Assembly: GCA_910587395.1 (NCBI GenBank)
Contig: CAJULJ010000036.1
Location: 1 to 27,283 of the forward strand
DNA length: 27,283 nt
Reading direction: 5' to 3'
Source of the DNA: an uncultured Oscillospiraceae bacterium
GTDB lineage: Bacteria; Bacillota; Clostridia; Oscillospirales; Oscillospiraceae
Below the pieces are notes generated by a model that was given only the letters and a program-made list of their open reading frames with translations, did no database searches and was not told where the DNA came from. How positions within the stretch are numbered: position 1 is the first letter of the stretch; each line of letters starts with the position of its first letter. The translations under genes and the position numbers were made by a program. Shown here one piece after another: positions 7,472 through 15,084 of this stretch.

Positions 7472-8722
7472 TCAACCTCTCCTGCTGAGCACATCAGCTT
7501 CGTATGTTTGCACCGTGCCGAACCATCCACCGTCGGCAGGTACGCCGCACTGGCGGCAGTATTCATCCCACACCTCGCCGAAGGGGGCCGTTTTCAGCTC
7601 CTCCTGAAGCACCATTAGTTTTGTAAAATTATCTCCGTCCTGGAGCGCCTTCAGCTCGGCGTTTGGCTGGAGCAGGGCGGACAACAAAGCCTTCTGCAAA
7701 TTGCGCAAGCCCACCGTCCAGGCGGACACCCGGTTGATGGACGCGTCGAAGTAGTCCAGGGCGATGTTCACCCGCTGCGCGCCGCAGCGGACGATCTCCC
7801 GGCAGATTTCACGGGTCTCGTCGTCAAACAGCACCACATGGTCGCTGTCCCAGCGGATGGGGCGGGTGACGTGGAGGGCGATTTCCGGGAAAAAGGCCAG
7901 CAGGGCGGGGATCTTGTCGCTGACCACCTCGGTGGGGTGGTAGTGGCCGTTGTCCATCAGGGGGATGCACTTGTCCTTATTGAATGCGGCGTAGCTCAAG
8001 GCAAACTCGGCGCTGCCCACGGTGTACGCCTCCACACCGATGCCGAACACCTTGGACTCAATGCAGGGCTTCACCAGTTTGAAATCGTAAGGCTCGGACA
8101 AAATCTGGTCAATGGAATCCCGGTAGCGCTCCCGCGGGCCCATACGGTCGCCGGGAATGTCCTTGAAGCCGTCCCCTGTCCAGATGTTCATGACGCAGGG
8201 CTGGCCCAGTTCCTCCGCCAAGTACTGGCTGATGCGGATGCAGGCTTTGCCGTGGTCGATCCAGAAGCGACGGGTATCCTCATTGGGGGAGGACAGGGTC
8301 AGCGGATCGCATTTGGGGTGGCTGAAGAAGGTGGGGTTGAAGTCGCAACCCAGGCCCCGCTCCTCGCAGAAGTCCACCCATTTTTGGAAGTGCTTTGGCT
8401 CCAGCCTGTCCCGGTCGGCCCATTCGCCGTCCTCAAAGATGGCGTAGCTGGCGTGAAGGTTCAGCTTCTTCATGCCGGGACACAGCTTGAGTACTAGGTC
8501 TAAGTCGGCCATCAGCTCCTCCGGTGTCCTGGCCCGGCCGGGGTAGTTCCCGGTGGTCTGGATGCCGCCGGTGAGAGGAGCGCCTGGGTCGGTGTCGAAG
8601 CCCCGCACATCGTCTCCCTGCCAGCAGTGCAGAGACACGGGGATGGACTTCAGCCGCTCGATGGCGGCGCCGGTGTCCACACCCAGAACGGCGTATTTTG
8701 CTTTTGCCTCCTGATAGCTCAT
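7472..8722 (-). CDS. rhaA: L-rhamnose isomerase
   Basis: A 416-residue metal-dependent isomerase converting L-rhamnose to L-rhamnulose. Characteristic segments are GGIQTTGNYPGRA, LNLHASYA, NIWTGDGFKD, GIGVEAYTVGS, LMDNGHYHPTE and HVTRPIRWDSDHVV. Candidate metal ligands include D257, H260, H284, D292 and D294, whose mutual spacings match the E. coli enzyme, plus a glutamate in the GVEAYTVGS segment. The ATG lies one base after the rhaB stop, and its GGAGGT ribosome site is inside the last codons of rhaB, so the two are translationally coupled. Length is normal for the family and there is no sign of damage. Confidence 0.97.
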   Translation of the reverse strand: MSYQEAKAKYAVLGVDTGAAIERLKSIPVSLHCWQGDDVRGFDTDPGAPLTGGIQTTGNYPGRARTPEELMADLDLVLKLCPGMKKLNLHASYAIFEDGEWADRDRLEPKHFQKWVDFCEERGLGCDFNPTFFSHPKCDPLTLSSPNEDTRRFWIDHGKACIRISQYLAEELGQPCVMNIWTGDGFKDIPGDRMGPRERYRDSIDQILSEPYDFKLVKPCIESKVFGIGVEAYTVGSAEFALSYAAFNKDKCIPLMDNGHYHPTEVVSDKIPALLAFFPEIALHVTRPIRWDSDHVVLFDDETREICREIVRCGAQRVNIALDYFDASINRVSAWTVGLRNLQKALLSALLQPNAELKALQDGDNFTKLMVLQEELKTAPFGEVWDEYCRQCGVPADGGWFGTVQTYEADVLSRRG

Positions 8723-8723
8723 G

Positions 8724-9992
8724 TCATTTAACCTCCATTTGGATGTTTAAATTACCCAGGGCGGTGGCCTCGATGGGCAGGGCAATCACCTCTTTGCCGG
8801 TGGCCTGGGCCGTCAGCTGATTGAGCAGCGCGTTCTTTGCCCCGCCGCCCACGATATACAGCTTTTCGTAAGACTTGCCTGTGTTGGCTTCCAACTCCAG
8901 GATGGCGTCTCGGTAGCTCAGGGCCAGTGAGCGGCAGGCGCAGCGGAAATAGTCCCCTATGCGCTCCGGCTTCGCGGGCAGCGAAGCGTCAAAAGCGGCT
9001 GTCATGCGCTCCGGGGCCAGGAACTGCCGGGCGTTGACGTCTACGGTGGCGTCAAAGGCGCTTCGCTCCGCCTCGGCCGCGATGAGCGCAAAGGGCTTGT
9101 TTGGGCACAGCTCATCCCGCAGGCGGTTGACGATCCACATTCCCATAATGTTTTTCTGGTAGCGGATGTAGCCCACGCCGCCCTCGTTGGAGTAGTTGGC
9201 CTCCCGGCTGCCCCTGCCGGTGATGGGTACTGGGGATTTCACCCCCAGCAGGGACCAGGTGCCCGACGAGATGTAGAGCTGTTCCCCCTCCATGGGGATG
9301 CCCTCCACTGCGGAGGCGGTGTCATGGGTGGCGCACAGCACCACGCGGACACCCTTGTACTCGCCGATGGCCGTCCCCGGCTGGTGCAGGGCGGGGAACA
9401 GGTTGAGCGGCAGGCGCAGACGCTCCGCAAGCTCCAGGTCGAACTGCTTGGTTTTGACGTTCACCAGCCCGGTGGTGGTGGCGTTGGTGTACTCCCTGGT
9501 CTTCGCGCCGGTGAGCTTCCACATGAGATATTCCGGTATCATGAGGAAGTCCGTCACCCCTTCCAGCCGTCCCGCCAGCTTGTCGGCGTATAGCTGGTAG
9601 ATGGTGTTGAAGGGCTGAAATTGACAGCCGGTGCGGGTGTACAGCTCCGCAAAGGGAATCCTTTCGTGTACTGCCGGGATAACGGCTTCTGTCCGGCTGT
9701 CCCGGTAGGCATAGCAGGGCCAAACCTCTACTTCATCCCGAAGCAAAACATAGTCACACCCCCAGGTGTCGATGGACAGGCTTTCCATGGCCGGGAACCG
9801 CTCCAACGCCCGGTCGATACCCGTTTTGATATGGAGCAGCAGCGCGTCCATGTCCCAGACCAAGCGGCCGTCCGCCTCCCGCACCCCGTTGGGGAAGCGG
9901 TAGACCTCCTCCATCCTGATTTCTCCGTCCTCCCGCCAGCCTGCGATGTGCCGTCCGGAGGACGCGCCGATGTCGATGGCAAGATGATACAA
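8724..9992 (-). CDS. rhaB: Rhamnulokinase (TTG start)
   Basis: A 422-residue FGGY-family kinase that phosphorylates L-rhamnulose at the 1-position using ATP. The N-terminal phosphate-binding motif LAIDIGASSGRH, the substrate-domain segments SIDTWGCDY and GCQFQPFNTIYQL, ATHDTASAV, and the C-terminal IVGGGAKNALLNQLTA motif are all typical of RhaB. The open frame extends upstream to 10031, but the best start is TTG at 9992, seven bases after GGAGG, giving the family N-terminus. That ribosome site lies inside the 3' arm of a long inverted repeat (9998-10054), so its translation may be gated by RNA structure. It is the first gene of rhaB-rhaA-rhaD, 83 bp after the AraC-type regulator. Confidence 0.95.
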   Translation of the reverse strand: MYHLAIDIGASSGRHIAGWREDGEIRMEEVYRFPNGVREADGRLVWDMDALLLHIKTGIDRALERFPAMESLSIDTWGCDYVLLRDEVEVWPCYAYRDSRTEAVIPAVHERIPFAELYTRTGCQFQPFNTIYQLYADKLAGRLEGVTDFLMIPEYLMWKLTGAKTREYTNATTTGLVNVKTKQFDLELAERLRLPLNLFPALHQPGTAIGEYKGVRVVLCATHDTASAVEGIPMEGEQLYISSGTWSLLGVKSPVPITGRGSREANYSNEGGVGYIRYQKNIMGMWIVNRLRDELCPNKPFALIAAEAERSAFDATVDVNARQFLAPERMTAAFDASLPAKPERIGDYFRCACRSLALSYRDAILELEANTGKSYEKLYIVGGGAKNALLNQLTAQATGKEVIALPIEATALGNLNIQMEVK

Positions 9993-9997
9993 AATAA

Positions 9998-10054
9998 GAC
10001 CTCCCTTCTCCGCTTTGCCCAATCCTATCATGGGCAGGCCGGAGAAGGGAGGTC
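9998..10054 (-). promoter_or_regulatory. Long inverted repeat sequestering the rhaB Shine-Dalgarno; possible attenuator
   Basis: A perfect 15-bp inverted repeat (9998-10012 with 10040-10054) encloses a second 6-bp stem (10016-10021 with 10031-10036) and a 9-base loop. In the minus-strand RNA the 3' arm carries GGGAGG, the rhaB ribosome site, so the 5' arm acts as an anti-Shine-Dalgarno. The stem is followed by TTATTTT, so the same hairpin could terminate transcripts coming from the regulator gene. A TAGGAT -10-like box inside the apical stem could start transcripts lacking the 5' arm. The structure is seen; the regulatory role is inferred. Confidence 0.65.
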
Positions 10055-10083
10055 CTGTTTTGAGAAAAAAGTGTCCTATTTTG
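10052..10083 (-). promoter_or_regulatory. Candidate AraC-family operator: 21-bp-phased direct repeats
   Basis: GTCCTGTTTTG (10052-10062) and GTCCTATTTTG (10073-10083) are direct repeats matching in 10 of 11 positions. They start exactly 21 bp apart, two helical turns, as AraC-type dimers often bind. They overlap the end of the regulator gene and lie just upstream of rhaB. They are the probable site for the neighbouring regulator. Confidence 0.55.
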
Positions 10084-11029
10084 CAAGACGGTACCGTCGG
10101 GGCGACAGCCCGTAGGCCGCCTTGAAGATGCGGTGGAAATAGCTGATGTTTTCATAGCCCACCGCCAGGGCAACATCGTCCACGTTCTGCCCGGTGCTTT
10201 TCAGCAGGAAGGCAGCCTGGGACAGACGCTTCTCCTGCACCAGCTGGGTGAAGGTTTTCCCCGTCTGCCGCCGGATCAGCCGGGACAGGCTGTATACGTC
10301 GGTGTGCAGCAGCCGGGCCGCATTTGTCAGGCTGGCCTGGGGATAATGTCCCTCCACGTAGCGCAGCAGCTTTAAAATGGCGTCCTCCTGGTCGTCCCAG
10401 TCCAGCTTGTCCGTGTGGCTGAGCAGCTGGAGGAACAGCAGGGTCATGGTCATCTGGCTGACCTTGCGGCGGTTGGGGGTGTCGTGGAGGAGGGCGATCA
10501 GCAGGTTTTCCGCCAGGTTTTGGATGGGCCGGTCGTCCGCCACCTGGAAATGGAGGCAGCTTGGCCCGATGTTCTGTTGGAACAGGCAGTCCAGCAGGAA
10601 CTGTCTGAGGAGGGTGGCCTCCTGACCGATGGCGGACAGGGTATCGCTGAAAAACTCCGGCAGGACGATAAAGTTCACCGCAATGTCGTCCCGCCCCGCC
10701 GGGCAGACCTGGTGCGCCGCCTTCTGGCCTAAAAACAGCAGCTCACCCGGCTTCAGCCGGATGGATTTTCCGTTCACAATGTGCTCCACCACCCCGGAGC
10801 AGCCATACACCATTTCCACATAGTCGTGGGTATGCTCCGGGAAGTGAACGAAACGGGTGTTGGGCCGCAGGGTGATGAGTCTGCCGCCGGACAGCAGCTT
10901 TTGGCTGTTGACCACGTTGAGCCGGCTTTGCATATACAGGCTGCGGTCAATCGTAGCCTGCCCCTCCAAAATCGCCCGCTCTTCCTCGGTGATGGCGCGC
11001 AGCTCCCACAAAATGCGCTCGTCCAGCAT
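10076..11029 (-). CDS. AraC family transcriptional regulator, probable rhamnose operon activator
   Basis: A 317-residue regulator with an N-terminal cupin-like sugar-sensing region (about 45-130; FPEHTHDYVEMVYG, LKPGELLFLG) and a C-terminal double helix-turn-helix of the AraC/XylS type (about 215-315). The latter includes SLSRLIRRQTGKTF and the conserved VALAVGYENISYFHRIFKAAYGLSPRRYR-like end, here split across residues 285-315. The ATG has GGAGGG upstream. The gene is co-directional with rhaB-rhaA-rhaD and 83 bp before rhaB. It has its own sigma-A-type promoter, and a pair of 21-bp-spaced direct repeats sits at its 3' end. By context it plays the role of RhaS/RhaR, but it is not clearly orthologous to either, so no symbol is given. 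Confidence 0.9.
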   Translation of the reverse strand: MLDERILWELRAITEEERAILEGQATIDRSLYMQSRLNVVNSQKLLSGGRLITLRPNTRFVHFPEHTHDYVEMVYGCSGVVEHIVNGKSIRLKPGELLFLGQKAAHQVCPAGRDDIAVNFIVLPEFFSDTLSAIGQEATLLRQFLLDCLFQQNIGPSCLHFQVADDRPIQNLAENLLIALLHDTPNRRKVSQMTMTLLFLQLLSHTDKLDWDDQEDAILKLLRYVEGHYPQASLTNAARLLHTDVYSLSRLIRRQTGKTFTQLVQEKRLSQAAFLLKSTGQNVDDVALAVGYENISYFHRIFKAAYGLSPRRYRLAK

Positions 11030-11058
11030 AGCCGATCCCTCCAGTTTTTATTATCAGA

Positions 11059-11088
11059 ATCATAGCATGGCCGCGAAGGTTCTGTAAA
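11059..11088 (-). promoter_or_regulatory. Sigma-A-type promoter of the AraC-type regulator
   Basis: On the minus strand TTTACA (11083-11088) and TATGAT (11059-11064) are 18 bp apart, about 30 bp before the ATG at 11029. The 374-bp gap 11030-11403 otherwise holds the recG-side terminator (11259-11304), a 13-codon micro-ORF (11322-11363) and an unsupported 33-codon frame. Confidence 0.65.
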
Positions 11089-11258
11089 GCGCGGCAGACG
11101 GCCTGCCTGATTCTGAGGTTATTAACAAATTTTCAGAGCAACAGCTTGGCGTCCAATATCAGGTCATTCCCCGTGTCAAGCAAGGCAGCCCCTGCTGCAT
11201 CCACGCTCCAAATGGACGTTAGAAACAGCGTCATCCCAGCGCATTCTCAACAGCTGCG

Positions 11259-11304
11259 ATCAAAAAGCCGAAGCCACCACGTTTGACGGCTTCGGCTTTT
11301 TGAT
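11259..11304 (-). terminator. Strong intrinsic terminator after recG
   Basis: A perfect 17-bp stem (ATCAAAAAGCCGAAGCC with its complement) has a 12-base loop. The A and T runs on the outer ends make it a functional intrinsic terminator on either strand. It stops recG transcripts about 100 bp after the recG stop. Confidence 0.9.
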
Positions 11305-11321
11305 TGGGCGCGTCTGTCGGC

Positions 11322-11363
11322 TTACACATGGGCCGGCATCCCGATGGTCAGCCGCGTCATCAT
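11322..11363 (-). CDS. Possible 13-residue micro-ORF downstream of recG
   Basis: A GGAGGAG ribosome site is followed after three bases by ATGATG (optimal spacing for the second ATG) and a frame encoding MMTRLTIGMPAHV, then TAA. It lies between the recG stop and the recG terminator, on the recG strand. The strong ribosome site is the only support. It may be the surviving start of a lost gene. Confidence 0.25.
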   Translation of the reverse strand: MMTRLTIGMPAHV

Positions 11364-11403
11364 CCGCTCTCCTCCCGGCGGCCTCTCCGCCTCGTATTAT
11401 CCT

Positions 11404-13491
11404 TCAGTTAAACAGCTCCGCGTTTTCCTCGAACAGCTCCTGCACCCTCCGTTTCAGCAGGCGGTGGGAAGGCTTTTTCAGCGACCGGTCAGCGGCGATC
11501 AGATCCTCCGCCGCCTGCCGGGCCTCTTTCAAAAGCTCCATGTCGGCGGCGAAGTCCGCCACCTTCAATTGGGGCAGGCCGTGCTGGCGCTTGCCGAAAA
11601 AGTCGCCGGGTCCCCTCAGGCGCAGGTCCTCCTCCGCGATCTGGAACCCGTCGTTGGTGGCGCACAGGGCCTTCAGACGCTCCCGCGCCGTCTCGCTGCG
11701 GCTGGAGGTCACCAGCACACAATAGCTCTGGTGCTTCCCCCGACCCACCCGGCCCCGGAGCTGGTGGAGCTGGCTCAGCCCAAACCGCTCCGCGTTCTCG
11801 ATGACCATCAGGGAGGCGTTGGGCACATCCACTCCCACCTCAATGACGGTGGTGGATACCAGCACATCCAGCTCGCCCCCGGCAAAGGCGGCCATCACGG
11901 CCTCTTTCTCTTTGGATTTCAGCTTGCCGTGGACAAAGCCCACCCGCAGGTCCGGAAACACCTTCTCCGCAAGCTCATGGGCGTAGGTGGTCACCGCTTT
12001 CAGGTCCATGGGCACGCCCCCCGACTCTCCCCACTGGGGCAGGTCCCCGGACTCTTCCACCGAGGGGCAAACGATATACACCTGCCGTCCCTGGCCCACC
12101 TGCTTGCGGACAAAGCCGTACATCCGCTGCCGCTTGTCCTCCCCCACGGTGTAGGTGGACACCGGGGTCCGCCCCGGGGGCAGCTCGTCCATGACGGACA
12201 CGTCAAGATCGCCGTAGATGATAAGGGCCAGCGTCCGGGGAATGGGCGTGGCGGACATGACCAGAACATGGGGCGGGACATCCCCGCCCTTCTCCGCCAG
12301 CGCCGCCCGCTGGGCCACGCCGAAGCGGTGCTGCTCGTCGGCAATGACCAACCCCAGGTCCTTGTACTCCACCCCCTGGGAGAACAGGGCGTGGGTGCCC
12401 ACAATGAGGTCGATCTCTCCCTGCGCCAAAGCGGACAGGAGGGCTTTTTTCTCTGTCCCCTTCACCGACCCGGTGAGCAGCGCCACCCGCACCCCAGCCG
12501 GGGACAGCAGGGCGTCCATGGTTTTAGCGTGCTGTTCCGCCAGCAGCTCGGTGGGAGCCATGAGAGCGCACTGTCCCCCATTTTTCGCCGCCGTCCAGGC
12601 TCCGAAGGCCGCCACCGCCGTTTTGCCGGACCCCACGTCGCCCTGGACCAGACGGTTCATGGCCTTGCCGGACTTTAAATCGGCGGCGATGTCCTCCATG
12701 GCCCGCCGCTGGGCCCCTGTGGGCGCAAACGGCAGAAGGGCGGAGAATTCCTCCGGAGAGCTCTCCATCAGCCGTCCCGCTCCCACTGAGCGGCGGTCCT
12801 TCAGCTGGGCCAGACCGCAGGTGAGCACAAACAGCTCCTCAAACACCAGCCGGCGCCGGGCGATGGCCAGCTCCTCGAAGGTGGCGGGATAGTGGATGTT
12901 TTTCCGGGCAAACTGGGTCTGGCAGAGCTGGTGGCTCTTGCGCACCTGAGCGGGCAGCACCTCGGGCAGGCCGTCCAGGCATTCGTCCACCGCCCGGCGG
13001 GTGAGCCCCGCCAGCAGGTTATTGGAGATGCCCGCCGTCAGCGGGTATACCGGCATGATAAGCCCGGTGAACCGCGCCGCCCCCTCCCGCTCGAACACGG
13101 GGTTGGTCATGGCGAACAGGTTTCCCTGCCGCTCCACCGCGCCATAAAACACGTAGCTCTCCCCCCGGTGCAGCACCTCCCGGATGTAGTCCTGGTTGAA
13201 GAACGTGATATGCACCGTTCCAGATTCGTCCACCGCCTTTACCTTCACCAGGGAAAGGCCCCGGCGGACGTAGCTGACCCGCGGGGTTTCCGAAACTATG
13301 ACGGCCACGCAGCAGGGCCGGTCCTGGGGCGCGTTCTGGAGGGAACAGCACTCCCGCCGGTCCTCATACCGCTGAGGCAGATGGTCCAGGGTGTCCCCCA
13401 GGGTGTGCAGGCCCAGCTTCTCCAGCTTTTTCCCTCTGGCAGGTCCCACCCCCGGCAGTCCGGTCAGGGGTGTCTCTGGTGTCAGCGGCAC
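11404..13491 (-). CDS. recG: ATP-dependent DNA helicase RecG
   Basis: A 695-residue superfamily 2 helicase that remodels stalled forks and Holliday junctions. The N-terminal wedge/OB region (about 1-230) begins with the helix-hairpin-helix-like LTGLPGVGPARGKKL segment. Helicase motifs follow in order: Walker A GDVGSGKT near 284-291, APTELLAEQH, the DEQH box near 385-388, SATPIPRTLAL, and the RecG-typical QLRGRVGRGKHQSYC. Full length and intact. Of two in-frame GTG codons I chose 13491, eight bases after AGGAGG; the upstream GTG at 13500 overlaps the ribosome site. Upstream lies a divergent SpoIIQ-like gene; downstream is a strong terminator. Confidence 0.97.
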   Translation of the reverse strand: MPLTPETPLTGLPGVGPARGKKLEKLGLHTLGDTLDHLPQRYEDRRECCSLQNAPQDRPCCVAVIVSETPRVSYVRRGLSLVKVKAVDESGTVHITFFNQDYIREVLHRGESYVFYGAVERQGNLFAMTNPVFEREGAARFTGLIMPVYPLTAGISNNLLAGLTRRAVDECLDGLPEVLPAQVRKSHQLCQTQFARKNIHYPATFEELAIARRRLVFEELFVLTCGLAQLKDRRSVGAGRLMESSPEEFSALLPFAPTGAQRRAMEDIAADLKSGKAMNRLVQGDVGSGKTAVAAFGAWTAAKNGGQCALMAPTELLAEQHAKTMDALLSPAGVRVALLTGSVKGTEKKALLSALAQGEIDLIVGTHALFSQGVEYKDLGLVIADEQHRFGVAQRAALAEKGGDVPPHVLVMSATPIPRTLALIIYGDLDVSVMDELPPGRTPVSTYTVGEDKRQRMYGFVRKQVGQGRQVYIVCPSVEESGDLPQWGESGGVPMDLKAVTTYAHELAEKVFPDLRVGFVHGKLKSKEKEAVMAAFAGGELDVLVSTTVIEVGVDVPNASLMVIENAERFGLSQLHQLRGRVGRGKHQSYCVLVTSSRSETARERLKALCATNDGFQIAEEDLRLRGPGDFFGKRQHGLPQLKVADFAADMELLKEARQAAEDLIAADRSLKKPSHRLLKRRVQELFEENAELFN

Positions 13492-13553
13492 AGCGTTCAC
13501 CTCCTCGCCGCAAAGCCGGCGGGCGGCCTTGCGGAGCTCCGTTTTATTTCTTT

Positions 13554-13583
13554 AGTTTACCACACCTTCCCCGTCGAAAACAA
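13554..13583 (-). promoter_or_regulatory. Sigma-A-type promoter of recG
   Basis: On the minus strand TTGTTT (13578-13583) and TAAACT (13554-13559) are separated by 18 bp, about 60 bp before the chosen recG start. Confidence 0.55.
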
Positions 13584-13658
13584 TCCCCATGGGATTTTTC
13601 CCCCTCGTCTGGTATAAATTGTAACGCCCTCGTCCACAATAGGGCAGGAGGTGTTGTT

Positions 13659-14417
13659 ATGAACAACAAACGAACATGGATCGAAAAGCTAAGCGATTTC
13701 ATTTCAGGAAAGGGTTTCTATCTTGTGGTACTCATCTGCGTGGCCGCCATCGCTCTGTCCGGCTATTACCTGGTCCAGGGGGTGCGCGGCGGGCTGGACC
13801 AGACTCTGGACCAGCCGGTGTCCGGCTCCGCCGCCATTGCGGGCCAGCCCTCCGCCGCCCCTAGTGTCAGCCCCTCGGTGAAGCCCGCCAATCCCCCCGC
13901 CGCGGGCTCCGCTCAGATCACCGCGGCTCCGTCCGCGGCCCCCTCTCCCTCTGTTCAGCCCCAGCCCTCGGCGGCTCCCGCGCCGTCCACAGCTCCCGCC
14001 CCGCTGGTCTTTACATGGCCGGTGAACGGCGCCGTCATCGCCGGGTTCTCTGTGGAGGCCCTGGCCTATAACGAGACCATGGGCGACTGGCGCACCCACA
14101 ACGGCCTGGACATCGCCGCCTCGCTGGGCACTCAGGTGCTGGCCGCCGCCAGCGGCACGGTGTCCGCCGTCTATGAGGACGACCTGATGGGTACCGTGGT
14201 GGAGATCGACCACGGCCAGGGGGGGCTGAAAAGCCAGTACGCCAATCTGGCCGCCGTGCCCACCGTTCAGGTCGGGGATGCGGTGAGCACCGGAACGGTC
14301 ATCGGCTCCGTGGGTCAGACCGCCGCCTCTGAGAGCGGCCGCGCCTCCCATATCCACTACGCCCTGCTGAAGGAGGGCTATCCGGTGGACCCCGCCGACT
14401 ATCTGCCCCAGCGATAG
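13659..14417 (+). CDS. M23 family (LytM-type) membrane-anchored peptidase, SpoIIQ-like
   Basis: A 252-residue bitopic membrane protein: a short basic cytoplasmic end, one membrane helix (about 19-40), a Pro/Ala/Ser/Gln-rich linker (about 60-115), and a LytM/M23 domain (about 118-250). The zinc-site residues are intact: H147 and D151 in HNGLDIA, and H231 and H233 in HIHYALL. This architecture matches SpoIIQ, the forespore protein that joins the SpoIIIA channel during engulfment. B. subtilis SpoIIQ has lost part of this catalytic site, whereas clostridial versions can keep it. AGGAGG lies seven bases before the ATG. A GGTATAAATT box about 40 bp upstream resembles a sigma-F -10, but no good -35 is visible. 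Alternatively it could be a vegetative cell-wall endopeptidase. Confidence 0.85.
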   Translation: MNNKRTWIEKLSDFISGKGFYLVVLICVAAIALSGYYLVQGVRGGLDQTLDQPVSGSAAIAGQPSAAPSVSPSVKPANPPAAGSAQITAAPSAAPSPSVQPQPSAAPAPSTAPAPLVFTWPVNGAVIAGFSVEALAYNETMGDWRTHNGLDIAASLGTQVLAAASGTVSAVYEDDLMGTVVEIDHGQGGLKSQYANLAAVPTVQVGDAVSTGTVIGSVGQTAASESGRASHIHYALLKEGYPVDPADYLPQR

Positions 14418-14435
14418 GGCAAGCCGTTCCACGCA

Positions 14436-14470
14436 AAGAAGCCCGGCCCCTTTCAGGGGCCGGGCTTCTT
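14436..14470 (+). terminator. Bidirectional intrinsic terminator between M23 and ferritin genes
   Basis: A 15-bp perfect stem (AAGAAGCCCGGCCCC with its complement) and a TTTCA loop lie between two convergent genes. A-rich and T-rich ends on both sides allow it to serve either strand. Confidence 0.9.
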
Positions 14471-14490
14471 CCTATTGCAAGGCAGCTCGA

Positions 14491-15000
14491 TTACAGCTTG
14501 AGGGAGGGGGCGGAATAGGTGCGGCCCGCCAGCTCGCTGTTGAGCATGTACAGAGCCTTGGCGTCGCCGCCGAACAGCTCCATCTTGCGGATCATGCCGG
14601 AGGAATTGACCTCCTCCTCGCCCTGCTCCTTGACAAACCAGTCCAGGAACTGCACCGTGCGGTGGTCCTTCGCCTCCAGGGCGGCGTCATAGATGGCGTT
14701 GATAAGGCCGGTGACGTACTGCTCGTGGGCGTGGGCGGCCTTCAGGGGGTCCATCAGCTCCTTGTACTCCTTGTCGGGCTTGGCGATGGCGCCCAGGGTC
14801 ACCATCTGGTCGTTGTTGTGCAGGTACTTATAGATGAGCATGGCGTGGTCCTGCTCTTCCTTGGCCTGGATCTCATACCAATTGGCAAAGCCGTCCAGCC
14901 CTTGGTTGGCATAGAAGTTGGCCATATCCAGGTACAGATAGGCGGAGTACAGCTCCTTGTTCACCTGATCGTTCAGCAGCTCGGAAACCTTTTGATCCAT
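14491..15000 (-). CDS. Ferritin (non-heme, bacterial FtnA-like)
   Basis: A 169-residue four-helix iron-storage protein that oxidises ferrous iron and stores it in a 24-subunit shell. The ferroxidase residues match E. coli FtnA with an offset of one: E16, E49, H52, E93 and Q126, with E128 and E129 beyond. Length is typical for clostridial ferritins. I chose the ATG at 15000, 11 bases after AGGGAG; an in-frame GTG at 15012 overlaps that ribosome site. It has its own sigma-A promoter and ends at a shared terminator, so it is a single-gene unit, probably tied to iron or oxidative stress. Confidence 0.96.
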   Translation of the reverse strand: MDQKVSELLNDQVNKELYSAYLYLDMANFYANQGLDGFANWYEIQAKEEQDHAMLIYKYLHNNDQMVTLGAIAKPDKEYKELMDPLKAAHAHEQYVTGLINAIYDAALEAKDHRTVQFLDWFVKEQGEEEVNSSGMIRKMELFGGDAKALYMLNSELAGRTYSAPSLKL

Positions 15001-15056
15001 GATCGAAAACACTCCCTATTTTCATAAAATTGCGTCCTGCGGCGCTTTCATTGGAA

Positions 15057-15084
15057 AGTATAGCACTTTTTTCCGCCGTGTCAA
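15057..15084 (-). promoter_or_regulatory. Sigma-A promoter of the ferritin gene
   Basis: On the minus strand TTGACA (15079-15084) and TATACT (15057-15062) are separated by 16 bp, about 60 bp before the ferritin ATG. The -35 overlaps the last codons of the upstream glycoside hydrolase gene. Confidence 0.8.

Noticed and set aside
11133..11234. 33-codon minus-strand frame (starts MTLFLTSIWSVDAAG) upstream of the AraC-type gene promoter
   Set aside because: There is no ribosome site or recognisable family. It looks mildly protein-like and may be a remnant, but it cannot be supported as a gene.
13590..13620. Sigma-F promoter for the SpoIIQ-like gene
   Set aside because: GGTATAAATT fits the sigma-F -10, but no acceptable -35 lies 15-17 bp upstream, so it is mentioned only in the gene entry.
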